A DNA stretch of 64,000 nucleotides from Phytohabitans kaempferiae (GCF_042433955.1 NZ_JBHLUH010000058.1:1-64000); one strand, 5' to 3'; counted from the first letter of the stretch, positions 16,493-24,799 are shown. Program-made: numbers and translations. The notes: generated from the letters alone by a model not told the origin.

Positions 16493-16854
16493 CGCGGCGT
16501 GACCCGCATGGTGTATCCGCGCACCTCCGGCGCGAGCATCGCGCGCAGCGGGCCGCCATACCGGGCGTACTTGGCCCGGAACGCCTCGTCGACCCGCGCG
16601 ATCGCCCGCTCGTCGTGGACCGCCTCGACGCTCGCGGGGTAGCGCTGCCGCCCGTCGACGAACGTGGCCCGGCCGGTGCGCCGCACCCGCCGGTACCACT
16701 TCGAGGTGTCGCCGTAGCCGCTGCGCACGTACGGCACGCCGTCGACCACGACCGCCCAGATCGGGGTGACGACCTCGCCCCCGTCACGCAACTCGGTGGC
16801 GATGCGCACGGTGTCGGTGCGCGCGAGGTAGTCGACCGCGTTGTCACCCACCAT
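16489..16854 (-). CDS. DUF2255 family protein
   Basis: This 121-aa protein resembles the DUF2255 group with a split-barrel fold: VRIATELRDGGEVVTPIWAVVVDGVPYVRSGYG is split by the family's beta turn, then SKWYRRVRRTGRATFVDGRQRYP. Related proteins are flavin-type oxidoreductases, so a redox role is plausible but unproven. It is first in a two-gene operon with the methyltransferase. The ATG at 16854 is the only reasonable start. Confidence 0.72.
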   Translation of the reverse strand: MVGDNAVDYLARTDTVRIATELRDGGEVVTPIWAVVVDGVPYVRSGYGDTSKWYRRVRRTGRATFVDGRQRYPASVEAVHDERAIARVDEAFRAKYARYGGPLRAMLAPEVRGYTMRVTPR

Positions 16855-16888
16855 GCGCCCGAGCCTACGCGCCGGGCGGGGCGGGCGC

Positions 16889-17281
16889 TCAGCCCGTGTT
16901 GAAGTTCTCGTCCACGTCGCTGCACAGGGCGCTCATGGTCTCGGCGAGCACGTCGCGCACGCTCTCCGGGTCCAGGTCGACGCCCTCGGCGCTCACCACC
17001 ACGTGCACACGGCTGCCGCCGGCGGGGTCGTCCTCGACCGTGGCGGTGCCGTGTACGCCCGGCGCGTCGATCGACCGCAGCGTCAGCCGCTTGTCGTCCA
17101 CCGCCGTGTCGATCTCGCACTCGGTCGACCCCACCGGCGCGATCAACAGGATCCGCTCCGCGCTCCGCCGCTCCACGTGCAGGCCGATGGGAAGCCACCG
17201 GTGCACCCGGTCGGGGTCGGTGAGGTTGTTGAAGACCACCTCGGACGGCGCGTGGAACCCGTACCTGCCACTGATCTCCAT
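16889..17281 (-). CDS. SRPBCC (START-like) family protein
   Basis: This 130-aa small hydrophobic-cavity protein is of the polyketide-cyclase/SRPBCC fold. The opening EISGRYGFHAPSEVVFNNLTDPDRVHRWLP (here across a turn) is the classic first strand and helix, and a long C-terminal helix closes the cavity (DPESVRDVLAETMSAL). The ligand is unknown. ATG 17281 was selected because homology begins there, while the open frame continues upstream without similarity. It is 35 bases from the DUF2255 gene, on the same strand. Confidence 0.78.
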   Translation of the reverse strand: MEISGRYGFHAPSEVVFNNLTDPDRVHRWLPIGLHVERRSAERILLIAPVGSTECEIDTAVDDKRLTLRSIDAPGVHGTATVEDDPAGGSRVHVVVSAEGVDLDPESVRDVLAETMSALCSDVDENFNTG

Positions 17282-17341
17282 GCCTGTCTCATACCCAGCG
17301 TGGCGGAGGTTACCGCGAGCGGTCGCGGGTATCCGTGCCGC

Positions 17342-17590
17342 ATGGCTGAGCGCATTCCTGGCGAGAGCACCGAGACCTTGGACGAGGAGACCCGGCGTGA
17401 CGGCGGCCCCACGCGCGGCCACGGCGCGGTGACGACCACGGGCGGTACGGCCGGCCCGGCGAGCGTACGCCGCCTGGCGAAAAAGGACAGAAAGGGCCGA
17501 AAGGTGGCACCGACCACCACCGGTGACGCGACGAGCGGCGGGATGAGCAGGCCGGCGGGCGGCACCACGAGCGACGCCACGAGCGGTTGA
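17342..17590 (+). CDS. Small basic low-complexity protein, 82 aa
   Basis: I do not recognise this protein. It is hydrophilic, rich in Thr, Gly, Arg and Lys, with a central RRLAKKDRKGRK cluster and a C-terminal repeat DATSGGMSRPAGGTTSDATSG split by glycine turns. It is probably disordered. There is no good ribosome site before ATG 17342. It starts 60 bases from the divergent SRPBCC gene. It may be a real small protein or chance coding. Confidence 0.4.
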   Translation: MAERIPGESTETLDEETRRDGGPTRGHGAVTTTGGTAGPASVRRLAKKDRKGRKVAPTTTGDATSGGMSRPAGGTTSDATSG

Positions 17591-17686
17591 ACGGACCTGA
17601 TCTTTTTCTCCGGCGAGCGATGAGTTCGCCGTCGCCGCGGAGTCTGACCCGACAAGATACGAGCCAGACTTCGAGGGAGCGGCACC

Positions 17687-18508
17687 ATGAGCGACACCAC
17701 CGGCCAGTACGCCGACGTCAACGGCATCAACCTGTACTACGAGACGCACGGCACCGGCCGGCCGCTGATCCTGCTGCACGGCGGTCTCGGGTCGGGCGAG
17801 ATGTTCGCCCCGATCCTGCCCACGCTCACCGAGCGCCACCGGGTGATCCTGGTGGACCTCCAGGGGCACGGCCGCACCGCCGACATCGACCGCCCGATCG
17901 ACCTCAGGCTCATGGCGGACGACGTCGCGGCGCTCATCGACCACCTCGGCCTCGACCGGCCCGACGTGGTCGGCTACTCGATGGGCGGCGGCGTGGCGTT
18001 GCAGGTCGCGGTGAGGCACCCCGAGAAGGTCGGCAAGCTGGTCAGCGCCTCGGCGCACGTGCGCACCGACGCGATCCCCGCCGAGATGCGCGAGCAGCAG
18101 GGCCAGGTCAACGCGGCCGCGGCGGAGTTCATGAAGGACACGCCGATGTACCAGACGTACGAGAAGGTCGCGCCCCGCCCGGAGGACTTCCCGCGGCTGC
18201 TCGACAAGGTCGGCGAGGCGATGGCGCACGAGTTCGACTACAGCGAGGATGTGCGCGGCCTGCGCGTACCGACGATGCTCGTGGCCGGCGACGCGGACAT
18301 GGCCCCGCCGAGCCACTACGTCGAGGCGTTCAAGCTGCTCGACGGCGGACTGCGCGACGGCGGCTGGATGGGCGAGGGCCGGCCCAAGGGAGGTCACGCG
18401 CTCGCCATCCTGCCCGGCCTCACGCACTACAACCTCTTCGGGTCCCCCCTCTTCGCGGCGGTAACGCTGGCGTTCCTCGACCCCGAGCCGGCGGTCTGGG
18501 CCAGCTGA
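17687..18508 (+). CDS. Alpha/beta-fold hydrolase
   Basis: This 273-aa hydrolase carries the oxyanion-hole motif LLHGGLGSG (about 28-36) and the nucleophile elbow GYSMGGG (about 98-104). The acid lies in VAGDADMAPP, and the terminal histidine is probably in GGHALAILPG. These form a complete Ser-Asp-His triad. The substrate is not predictable, and haloperoxidase or ester hydrolase families are similar. ATG 17687 follows GAGGGAGCGG. There is no signal peptide, so it is cytosolic. Confidence 0.87.
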   Translation: MSDTTGQYADVNGINLYYETHGTGRPLILLHGGLGSGEMFAPILPTLTERHRVILVDLQGHGRTADIDRPIDLRLMADDVAALIDHLGLDRPDVVGYSMGGGVALQVAVRHPEKVGKLVSASAHVRTDAIPAEMREQQGQVNAAAAEFMKDTPMYQTYEKVAPRPEDFPRLLDKVGEAMAHEFDYSEDVRGLRVPTMLVAGDADMAPPSHYVEAFKLLDGGLRDGGWMGEGRPKGGHALAILPGLTHYNLFGSPLFAAVTLAFLDPEPAVWAS

Positions 18509-18552
18509 GCTGTTTCCGGCATGAAACGCTCGCCAGTGGGTACGGTCAGGGC

Positions 18553-18894
18553 GTGGAGGCACTTGGCGAACCGTTGGCGTACACCGTCCTGCCCGACGGC
18601 GTGCCCGTGTACGACAGCAACGAGGTCCTCGTCGGCGAGGTCGAGCACGTCCTCGCCGACGAGGGCCCGGACATCTTCCACGGCCTGATCGTCGACACCC
18701 CGGACGGGCACCGCTTCGCCGACCGCGAGCAGATCGCCCAGCTCCGCCGCCGCGGCGTGATACTGGCCGTGCCCGGCACCGACCTGCGCGACCCCCACGC
18801 CGACCCGATCGCGGCCGAGGCCGGGCGCCCGGTGAGCGAGCAGGTCCAGCACGGCCTGCGGCGGGCATGGGAGTGGATGAGCCAGCCTCGCTAG
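18553..18894 (+). CDS. PRC-barrel-like small protein
   Basis: This 113-aa protein has a PRC-barrel-like core (VPVYDSNEVLVGEVEHVLAD, then GLIVDTPDGHRFADREQIAQL). A short C-terminal helix follows (VQHGLRRAWEWM). PRC-barrel and DUF2171-type proteins bind partners or act in stress responses. The GTG at 18553 is preceded by AGGG. It lies 44 bases after the hydrolase gene and may be co-transcribed. Confidence 0.6.
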   Translation: MEALGEPLAYTVLPDGVPVYDSNEVLVGEVEHVLADEGPDIFHGLIVDTPDGHRFADREQIAQLRRRGVILAVPGTDLRDPHADPIAAEAGRPVSEQVQHGLRRAWEWMSQPR

Positions 18895-19134
18895 CCCTCG
18901 TGCCCTGCCCGGCGCGTCCGTGAGCCTTGAGCCTGCCCGCGGCGCGGGCGCCTCGCACGCAGGCCGGTGAAGCCCTGAGCCTGCCCCCTGCGCGGCCCCT
19001 CGCGTAGGCGTGGCGTCCGCGACTGGGCAAGCGCCTCGTGCGGGGGCGCCTCGTGCGGGGCGCCTTCGCACGCCTGAGCCTGCGCTCCTCCCTCGTGGGA
19101 CACGAGTCCCGTGCCACAGTCGCGACGGGCGGTC
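18895..19134. other. Low-complexity intergenic stretch with short repeats
   Basis: No gene is recognised. The word TGAGCCTGC recurs near 18926, 18977 and 19076, and a GGCGCCTCGTGCGGGG-like unit is repeated in tandem near 19033-19065. This is probably slippage-derived repeat DNA between the PRC-like gene and the TetR operators. Confidence 0.5.
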
Positions 19135-19188
19135 TTGAACAAGTTCAAATCGCGGGCTACGTTGAGCGTGATTTGAACATGTTCAAAT
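19135..19188. promoter_or_regulatory. Two palindromic TetR operators
   Basis: 19135-19148 is the perfect palindrome TTGAACAAGTTCAA, and 19171-19188 is the perfect palindrome ATTTGAACATGTTCAAAT. They share TTGAAC-N2-GTTCAA and lie just upstream of the TetR ribosome site, so autoregulation of the TetR-YndJ-DUF1990 operon is likely. Confidence 0.85.
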
Positions 19189-19203
19189 CCGGAGGTGCGT
19201 GGG

Positions 19204-19878
19204 ATGTCCAAACCGGCCGGTGCGCCGCCCGCGCACGGTGAGCGGACGCGCGAGCTGATCGTCCAGACCGCGCTGCGGCTGTTCGCCGAGCGGGGCTACG
19301 AGCGCACGACCATGCGCGCGATCGCCGACGCGGCAGGGCTGTCGGTGAGCAACGCGTACTACTACTTCCGCTCGAAGGATCACCTGGTCCAGGAGTTCTA
19401 CGCGCAGATCCAGCGCCAGCACCGCGAGGAGGCGGCGGAGGCGTTGCGGCAGAAGGGTTTCGTCGACCGCCTGCGTGGCGTACTGCACGCCGGCATCACG
19501 GTGATGGCGCCCTATCACGACTTCGCCGGCTCGTTCATTGGCGTGGCGATCAACCCGCGTTCGCCGTCGAGCCCGTTCAGCACGGAGTCGGCCGTGGCGC
19601 GGGAGGCGGCGGTGGGGCTCTTCCGCGAGGTGGTCGAGGGTTCGAAGCCGGCGGTCGACAAGCAGTTGCGCGACGACCTGCCGGAGCTGCTGTGGCTGGG
19701 CCACCTCGCGCTCACGCTGCACTGGGTGCACGACACGTCGCACGGGCAGGACCGGACGCGCCGCCTCATCGACCTCGCGACGCCGCTGCTGGGGCGCCTG
19801 ATCCGGGTCACCCGGCTGCCCGGCATGCGCGCGGTGACCGCCGACCTGCTGTGGCTCGTGCGCAAGGTCCGCTCATGA
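19204..19878 (+). CDS. TetR-family regulator of the YndJ operon
   Basis: This 224-aa repressor has the TetR DNA-binding domain at about 15-60 (FAERGYERTTMRAIADAAG, then LSVSNAYYYFRSKDHL) and a helical ligand domain. ATG 19204 is used because GGAGG ends 8 bases upstream. A GTG at 19195 overlaps that site. Two TTGAAC palindromes lie immediately upstream. Genes for a YndJ-like membrane protein and a DUF1990 protein follow on the same strand. Their regulation by this TetR is inferred. Confidence 0.88.
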   Translation: MSKPAGAPPAHGERTRELIVQTALRLFAERGYERTTMRAIADAAGLSVSNAYYYFRSKDHLVQEFYAQIQRQHREEAAEALRQKGFVDRLRGVLHAGITVMAPYHDFAGSFIGVAINPRSPSSPFSTESAVAREAAVGLFREVVEGSKPAVDKQLRDDLPELLWLGHLALTLHWVHDTSHGQDRTRRLIDLATPLLGRLIRVTRLPGMRAVTADLLWLVRKVRS

Positions 19879-19891
19879 GCCGGCCCCGCTC

Positions 19892-20962
19892 GTGAACGCC
19901 TGGAGCCACGCCCTGCTCGACCTGCTGATCTGCGCCGGCCTGCTGGTCGTCATGCCGCTCGGCCTGCGGCTGGTGGAGGCGCCGGGCATCGCGTGGATAC
20001 GGCGGTGGTGGCTGGTCTGCGCCGCGCCGGCCGCCGCCTCGGTGTGGCTGCCGCGCGGTTGGCTGGCCATCCTGCTCGCCGCCGCCTACCTGCCGGCCAC
20101 CACCGCGCTCCTGGTGACCGCCGCGTCGCTGCTGACCGCCACCGCCCGCACCGGCAGCCGCCCCGCCCGCACCTCGCCGCCAGCCCGCACCTCGCCGCCA
20201 GCCAGCATGGCACGCGCCGGCACCGACGGCACGCCGCGAGCGGCCGGCGGGGCACCGGGCGGGAGCGCGCGCGTCGCCGGCCCGCTGACGCCGGGGTTGG
20301 TAGCCGTCGTCACCGCGCTGGTGGCGCCCACCGTGGCCGCCGTCGCGCTGGTGGCGGAGCGGGCCGGGCGGGAGCTGTTCGGCTTCGAGCTGGATGTGCT
20401 CGCGCTGACCGTCGCCCACTTCCACTACGCGGGCTTCGCGGCCGCACTGATCGCGGGGCTCGTCCACCGGCTGGCGGGCGCGGGAGCGGCGGGGCGGCTG
20501 GCGGCGCTCTCCGTACCCGTGGGGGTCGCTGTGGTGTTCGTGGGTTTCTTCACCGGCGAATGGGTGGAGCTGGCCGGCGCGGCGGTGCTCACGGCCGGCA
20601 TGTGGCTGGTGGGATGGGTCATGTGGTGGGCGGCCGGCGGGCGGGACCGCACCACCGCGGTGCTGCTCGGCGGGTCGGCGCTCACGCTCGTCGCCACCAT
20701 GTCGCTGGCGCTCAGCTGGGCGCTCGGGGAGGCCGTCGGGCTCCCCCACCTGTCGCTGTCCTGGATGGTCGCCACGCACGGGCTGGCCAACGCGCTCGGC
20801 TTCGCGCTGTGCGGCCTGCTCGCCTGGCGGCGCCTCACCGCCGAGACGGACGCCCCCAATGCCGGGGCGGGCGACATCGCCGCCGGCACGCACAACCCCA
20901 ACGCTGGCACGGACATCGCCGCCGGCGACGCCGGCACCGACCACATTGGAGTGAGCAGATGA
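19892..20962 (+). CDS. YndJ-like multi-pass membrane protein
   Basis: This 356-aa integral membrane protein has about nine or ten hydrophobic segments, split by a Pro/Ala/Thr-rich loop near residues 85-130. FELDVLALTVAHFHYAGF carries the conserved HFHYAGF motif of the YndJ family. Function is unknown. GTG 19892 is the start, 13 bases after the TetR stop. A tiny reading frame (19875-19895) bridges the gap. Its end overlaps the DUF1990 start by ATGA. Confidence 0.8.
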   Translation: MNAWSHALLDLLICAGLLVVMPLGLRLVEAPGIAWIRRWWLVCAAPAAASVWLPRGWLAILLAAAYLPATTALLVTAASLLTATARTGSRPARTSPPARTSPPASMARAGTDGTPRAAGGAPGGSARVAGPLTPGLVAVVTALVAPTVAAVALVAERAGRELFGFELDVLALTVAHFHYAGFAAALIAGLVHRLAGAGAAGRLAALSVPVGVAVVFVGFFTGEWVELAGAAVLTAGMWLVGWVMWWAAGGRDRTTAVLLGGSALTLVATMSLALSWALGEAVGLPHLSLSWMVATHGLANALGFALCGLLAWRRLTAETDAPNAGAGDIAAGTHNPNAGTDIAAGDAGTDHIGVSR

Positions 20963-21504
20963 CTGACGCCACGCCCACGACGTATCCGGAAGTCGGGCAC
21001 ACGCGGCGCGGACCGCTCCCGGCCGGCTACCGGCACATGCGTCATCGCACGCGGCTCGGCGCGGGCGACGCGGTGTTCGCGGTGGCGGCGCAGGCCGTGC
21101 TCTCGTGGCGCATGCACCGCGCGATGCGTGTCGGCATCGACCCCTCCGCGCCCCGGGCCGATGCCGGCGTCACCGTCGTCACCCGCCCCGGCGTCGGGCC
21201 GTTGCGGCTGACCGCGCCGTGCGTGGTGGTCTGGGCGGAGGATGGGCCGGAGCGGGCCGGGTTCGGATACGGGACGACGGCCGGGCATCCGTTCAGCGGC
21301 GAGGAGGCGTTCGTCGTCACGCGCGACGCGGACGGCTCGGTGTGGCTGGACGTGGTCTCGTTCAGCCGCCCGGCTCAGCCGTGGGTGCGCCTGGCGGGGC
21401 CCGCCGCGCCGTGGTTTCAGCGCGCGTACGCCGCATGGTGCGGGGTCACGCTCCGCCGCCTGCTGAAACACGCCGCCCCGGCGCCAGGCGAGGCCGCCGC
21501 CTGA
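20959..21504 (+). CDS. DUF1990 family protein
   Basis: This 181-aa soluble protein is of DUF1990. Its pattern YPEVGHTRRGPLPAGYRH, RTRLGAGDAVFAVAAQAV and AGFGYGTTAGHPFSGEEAF matches the family, which often accompanies YndJ genes. Biochemistry is unknown. The ATG at 20959 overlaps the YndJ stop. Its last 43 bases, including the stop, are tandemly duplicated downstream. Confidence 0.85.
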   Translation: MTDATPTTYPEVGHTRRGPLPAGYRHMRHRTRLGAGDAVFAVAAQAVLSWRMHRAMRVGIDPSAPRADAGVTVVTRPGVGPLRLTAPCVVVWAEDGPERAGFGYGTTAGHPFSGEEAFVVTRDADGSVWLDVVSFSRPAQPWVRLAGPAAPWFQRAYAAWCGVTLRRLLKHAAPAPGEAAA

Positions 21505-21547
21505 GCTGAAACACCCCGCGCCGGCGCCAGGCGAAGCCGCCGCCTGA
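21462..21547 (+). repeat. 43-bp tandem duplication of a gene end
   Basis: Positions 21462-21504 (the last codons and stop of DUF1990) and 21505-21547 are identical at 40 of 43 bases. The second copy ends exactly at the stop codon of the convergent small gene at 21548. It is a recent slippage-type duplication. Confidence 0.9.
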
Positions 21548-21742
21548 TCAGACGTACCGGAAGTTCCACACGCCGGTCGGGTCGGCGACCGGCTCGGGCA
21601 CGTCGCGCTTGGGATCCACCTCGACCAGCTCGACCCGGTCGACGGGGAGCACGCGCTCCGGCAGATGCCCGAACCGCAGGTAGCGGAAGAGCGCCGCCTC
21701 CTCGTCGGTCATCGGACCGATGTGGTCGGACTCGATGCTCAT
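21548..21742 (-). CDS. Hypothetical small acidic protein, 64 aa
   Basis: I do not recognise it. It is acidic (SIESDHIGPMTDEEAAL) with a few hydrophobic positions and ends VWNFRYV. There is no membrane segment. ATG 21742 follows GGAGG at good spacing (CCGGAGGAGGCGGCATG), which supports translation. It is convergent with DUF1990, with its stop abutting the duplicated 43-bp unit. Confidence 0.55.
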   Translation of the reverse strand: MSIESDHIGPMTDEEAALFRYLRFGHLPERVLPVDRVELVEVDPKRDVPEPVADPTGVWNFRYV

Positions 21743-21822
21743 GCCGCCTCCTCCGGGGCCCGCTCGCGCACACCTGACCGTGCTCGCTCAGGGCTCCATC
21801 GTGGCGCACCGGCAGCCCTCTG

Positions 21823-22530
21823 TCACGAGGAGGCCATCCCCGCGCCCGCCTCGACAATCGCGTCGTCGACCCGGTGGGCGAGGTCGACATCGAGATGGGT
21901 CACCGCGTCGACCGCGCTCGTCGAGACGGTGAGCGTCGCGCTGTCCCCGTCCCGGTCGATGTCCGGCGCCCGCCCGTACTCCTCGCGCAGCCGCTCGAGG
22001 CGGTCGAGTACGCGGCGCAGGTTGGCCTCGGGCAGCTCGATCGTGCGGTGGATGGCGCGGTGGTTGCCGACCCAGTACGGCAGGTTGACCAGCGCCGCCG
22101 CCAGCTCGTTGTCGGTCAGCGGGGCGGTCTGGCCGCGCGGGCCGGTGACGCCGCCGCCCGGCCCGGGATCGGTGATGAGGTCGCGGATGTCGCCGGGCAG
22201 CTCCAGTGCGCCGACCAGCTCGGGCTCCTGGCGGGACAGGACGAAGAGCACCGCCTGCGCCCGCGCCCGCGCCTCCTCGGGCACCATGCCGGTGAGCCAC
22301 GACACCTCGGCGACGAAGTCTCCCTCGTCCCAGGCGGGGCCGGGCGCGGCGGGCACGTTCTCCGTCAGCAGCGCCGGTACGGCGTCGATGACCTGCTGCC
22401 GCTGCGGCTCCGCCACCGTGCGTACGAGCGTGGCGATGGTCGCCTCCGCCGCCCGCCGCGCCTCGTCCACGCTCACGCCGATGCGCTCGGCGACGCTCGT
22501 GACCAGGTCTCGGTGCTGTGCCACTGTCAC
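21823..22530 (-). CDS. DUF2267 domain fused to a pterin-dehydratase-like domain
   Basis: This 235-aa protein has a DUF2267-like N-terminal half (VSVDEARRAAEATIATLVRTV and AQAVLFVLSRQEPELVGAL). After a glycine/proline linker comes a C-terminal segment resembling 4a-hydroxytetrahydrobiopterin dehydratase (LTDNELAAALVNLPYWVGN, then APDIDRDGDSATLTV and LDVDLAHRVDDAI). The catalytic histidine pair of that family is replaced by GR, so activity is doubtful. GTG 22530 is preceded by GGAGGG and overlaps the stop of the acidic gene upstream by GTGA. Confidence 0.72.
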   Translation of the reverse strand: MTVAQHRDLVTSVAERIGVSVDEARRAAEATIATLVRTVAEPQRQQVIDAVPALLTENVPAAPGPAWDEGDFVAEVSWLTGMVPEEARARAQAVLFVLSRQEPELVGALELPGDIRDLITDPGPGGGVTGPRGQTAPLTDNELAAALVNLPYWVGNHRAIHRTIELPEANLRRVLDRLERLREEYGRAPDIDRDGDSATLTVSTSAVDAVTHLDVDLAHRVDDAIVEAGAGMASS

Positions 22531-22787
22531 CAACTCCCTCCGGGTCGCGGCCCGCCGGGCTGGTCGCCCGTGCCGGAGGTACCGGCCTCGTCGGGCTCGC
22601 GGAACAGTTCGGGCTCGCCGTCGAGGTCGTCCGGTGCCAGATCTGGTACCGGCCCCTCGTCCTCGACCGCCGCGACGGTCCGGTCCGACTCCTCGACCGG
22701 GCGGACCGGCGGCTCGTCCGGCTCGGCGCCCAGCTCGCGGGCCGCCTCCCCGACGTCCTCGTAGTCGCGACTCCCCGCCTCGGTCAC
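22527..22787 (-). CDS. Acidic disordered protein, 86 aa
   Basis: I do not recognise it. It is strongly acidic and rich in Pro, Glu and Asp (EDEGPVPDLAPDDLDGEPEL), probably unstructured. Its stop overlaps the DUF2267-fusion start, so it is the first gene of a two-gene unit. GAGGGGGTCC lies upstream of the ATG at 22787. Confidence 0.5.
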   Translation of the reverse strand: MTEAGSRDYEDVGEAARELGAEPDEPPVRPVEESDRTVAAVEDEGPVPDLAPDDLDGEPELFREPDEAGTSGTGDQPGGPRPGGSW

Positions 22788-22814
22788 CTGGACCCCCTCC
22801 CTCGTCGCGCGCCG

Positions 22815-22985
22815 TCAGCGCGGCCCGCTCGGATCGGTCGGTGAGGGCCCGGGCGGCGGCGGTGGGCCTGGTGCCGGGTCAGGTGCCGGCCCCGGCGGCC
22901 GCGGCTCACCCGGCGACGGGGGCCGCGGCGGCGGACCCGGCTGGGGTGGCGTCGGCGGTGCCGGTGGGTCGGTCACTCCGCTCAT
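22815..22985 (-). CDS. Proline-rich 56-aa open frame
   Basis: After MSGVTD the frame is almost entirely Pro and Gly with Ser, Asp and Arg. No known domain is visible and no strong ribosome site is seen. It could be a short linker-like protein or non-coding DNA with a C-rich bias. It lies between the acidic gene and the divergent DUF2795 gene. Confidence 0.3.
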   Translation of the reverse strand: MSGVTDPPAPPTPPQPGPPPRPPSPGEPRPPGPAPDPAPGPPPPPGPSPTDPSGPR

Positions 22986-23097
22986 GCCAACCGGGTACCC
23001 CGGCCACGCCGCCCGAACCCCGCCGCTGGCGCCCGGCGGCTCCCGCCGGTACGGCCGCGCGCCGGTTGGGGCGGGCCGCAGCGGGTAGCCCAGCACC

Positions 23098-23388
23098 ATG
23101 GACGAGACCGGCTGGAACGACGTGCGAGACGCCCTCACCGACCTCGACTTCCCGGCGGACAAGGAGCAGATCGTGGCGCACGCCGAGGGGCGCGGCGCCG
23201 CCGCCGAGGCGTTGCGGCTGGTGCGCGGGCTGCCCCTCCAGACGTACCGCAACATCTCGGAGATCCGCAGCTCGGTGCCGCTCGACCCGGCGGACGACGA
23301 TCGCCAGACGGTCGACCAGAAGGCCCGCCGGGCGCGCTCGCCGCACACTCACCGGATCGCCGAGCACCTGCGCGACCTGCGCACCTGA
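23098..23388 (+). CDS. DUF2795 family protein
   Basis: This 96-aa small helical protein fits the DUF2795 pattern: ALTDLDFPADKEQIVAHAEG, then ALRLVRGLPLQTYRNISEI, corresponding to the family's two helices and the LP-x2-Y-x3-EI motif. Function is unknown. The ATG at 23098 has a weak upstream AGCACC. It converges on the DUF3140 gene, only 9 bases away. Confidence 0.8.
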   Translation: MDETGWNDVRDALTDLDFPADKEQIVAHAEGRGAAAEALRLVRGLPLQTYRNISEIRSSVPLDPADDDRQTVDQKARRARSPHTHRIAEHLRDLRT

Positions 23389-23397
23389 CCGGCCCGG

Positions 23398-23742
23398 CTA
23401 CGCCAGGTCGCGCCAGGGGTCGTGGCCGACCGCCATCAGGCTGTGCCGCCACGGCTCCTGGTCGGCGTCGTCCACCGGCCGCTGCGACAGGCGCCGGTTG
23501 ATCAGCTCGGTCACCTCGCGCATCAGCGTGACGTCGGCGTCGTTGAGGTCGACCCGCCGCTTGCCCAGCACCTGGAGTACCCGGTTGCCGAGCACGGTGA
23601 TCTCCATGCCGGGCTCCGGGTCGTACGTGTCGTTGAGCGCGGTCTCGGCCAGCAGCCAGTCGCGCAGTTGCGGCGACGTCATGTTGACCGCCCGGTGGAA
23701 CTCCTGCCACACGCGTTCCCGCTCGGGATCCGCACCTGCCAT
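23398..23742 (-). CDS. DUF3140 family protein
   Basis: This 114-aa protein matches DUF3140: WQEFHRAVNMTSPQLRDWL near the N-terminus, GNRVLQVLGKRRVDLNDADV in the middle and the C-terminal EPWRHSLMAVGHDP. Function is unknown. ATG 23742 is preceded by GGGGGTG. It is divergent from the AEC transporter. Confidence 0.82.
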   Translation of the reverse strand: MAGADPERERVWQEFHRAVNMTSPQLRDWLLAETALNDTYDPEPGMEITVLGNRVLQVLGKRRVDLNDADVTLMREVTELINRRLSQRPVDDADQEPWRHSLMAVGHDPWRDLA

Positions 23743-23800
23743 GTGTGGTCACCCCCTCACCGCACGCCTACCCCGTTTTGGCCGCCGCAACCGCCCCGCC

Positions 23801-24799
23801 ATGCTTACCCCCGTGCGTGGCGTACTGACCGGCTTCGCGGCGATCTGGATGGTCACCCTCGTCGGGTACCTGATCGGCCGGTACGAGCTGCTCGGCCCGT
23901 CCGGCCCGACCGTCCTCGCCCGCCTGGTCTTCTTCGTCGCCGCGCCGGCGCTGCTCTTCACCACGCTGGTCCGCTCCTCGCTGGCCGAGGTGTTCACCGG
24001 GGCGCTGGCCGCCTTCGTGCTCAGCACCGTGCTGGCGGGCGCCGCCTACCTGGCCGTCATGCTGCTCGTCCACCGCCGCCGCCGCGCCGGGCCACGCCAG
24101 CGCGACCCGGACGCCCCGGACAGTGACGCGGCGGGTCGCCCCGACGCCGGCACCCTCACCATCGGCACGCTCGCCGCCTCGTACGTGAACGCCGGCAACC
24201 TCGGCATCCCGGTGGCCGCGTACGTGCTCGGCGACGTCTCGTTCATCGCGCCCGTGCTGCTCTTCCAGACCCTGGTCGCGGCGCCGATCGGGCTCGCCGT
24301 CCTCGACGTCACCAGCGGTGGCCGCCGTGCCTCGCCCAAGGCGCTGGCCGTGCTGCCGCTGCGCAGCCCGATCACGCTCGCCTCGGCCGCCGGCATCGCG
24401 GTCGCCGCCACCGGCTGGCGGCCGTCGGACGAGGTGCTGCGCCCGTTCGACCTGGTGGGCTCGGCCGCCGTGCCGCTGGCCCTGCTCGCCCTCGGCATCT
24501 CGCTGCGGGGCAGCCGCCCGTTCACGCCGGGGCTGGACGGGCGGGACCGGTACACGGCGGTGGTGCTGAAGGTGGTCGGGCAGCCGGTGCTCGCGTACCT
24601 GATCGGGCGCCACGCCCTCGGTCTGGACGGGCCGGCACTGCTCGCCGCGGTCGTGACCGCGGCCCTGCCCACGGCGCAGAACATCTTCGTCTTCGCCAGC
24701 CGGTACGACCGCGCGGTGGCCCTGGCCCGCGACGCGATCGTGCTCTCCACGCTGGCCGCCTGCGCGACACTCGTGCTGATCGCCGCCTGGCTCGGCTGA
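23801..24799 (+). CDS. AEC-family (auxin efflux carrier) transporter
   Basis: This 332-aa membrane protein has about ten helices in two halves of five, split by a charged loop near residues 95-120. YVNAGNLGIPVAAYVLGD carries the AEC-type N-x2-N-hydrophobic-G pattern, and TAALPTAQNIFVFASRYD matches the second conserved half. The family exports or imports organic acids and auxin-like molecules. The substrate is unknown. ATG 23801 is used, and GTG 23816 is an alternative. Confidence 0.83.
   Translation: MLTPVRGVLTGFAAIWMVTLVGYLIGRYELLGPSGPTVLARLVFFVAAPALLFTTLVRSSLAEVFTGALAAFVLSTVLAGAAYLAVMLLVHRRRRAGPRQRDPDAPDSDAAGRPDAGTLTIGTLAASYVNAGNLGIPVAAYVLGDVSFIAPVLLFQTLVAAPIGLAVLDVTSGGRRASPKALAVLPLRSPITLASAAGIAVAATGWRPSDEVLRPFDLVGSAAVPLALLALGISLRGSRPFTPGLDGRDRYTAVVLKVVGQPVLAYLIGRHALGLDGPALLAAVVTAALPTAQNIFVFASRYDRAVALARDAIVLSTLAACATLVLIAAWLG

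Noticed and set aside
16889..19117. A 742-codon minus-strand gene
   Set aside because: Only the last 130 residues match a family (SRPBCC). The rest is antisense to the alpha/beta-hydrolase and PRC-like genes.
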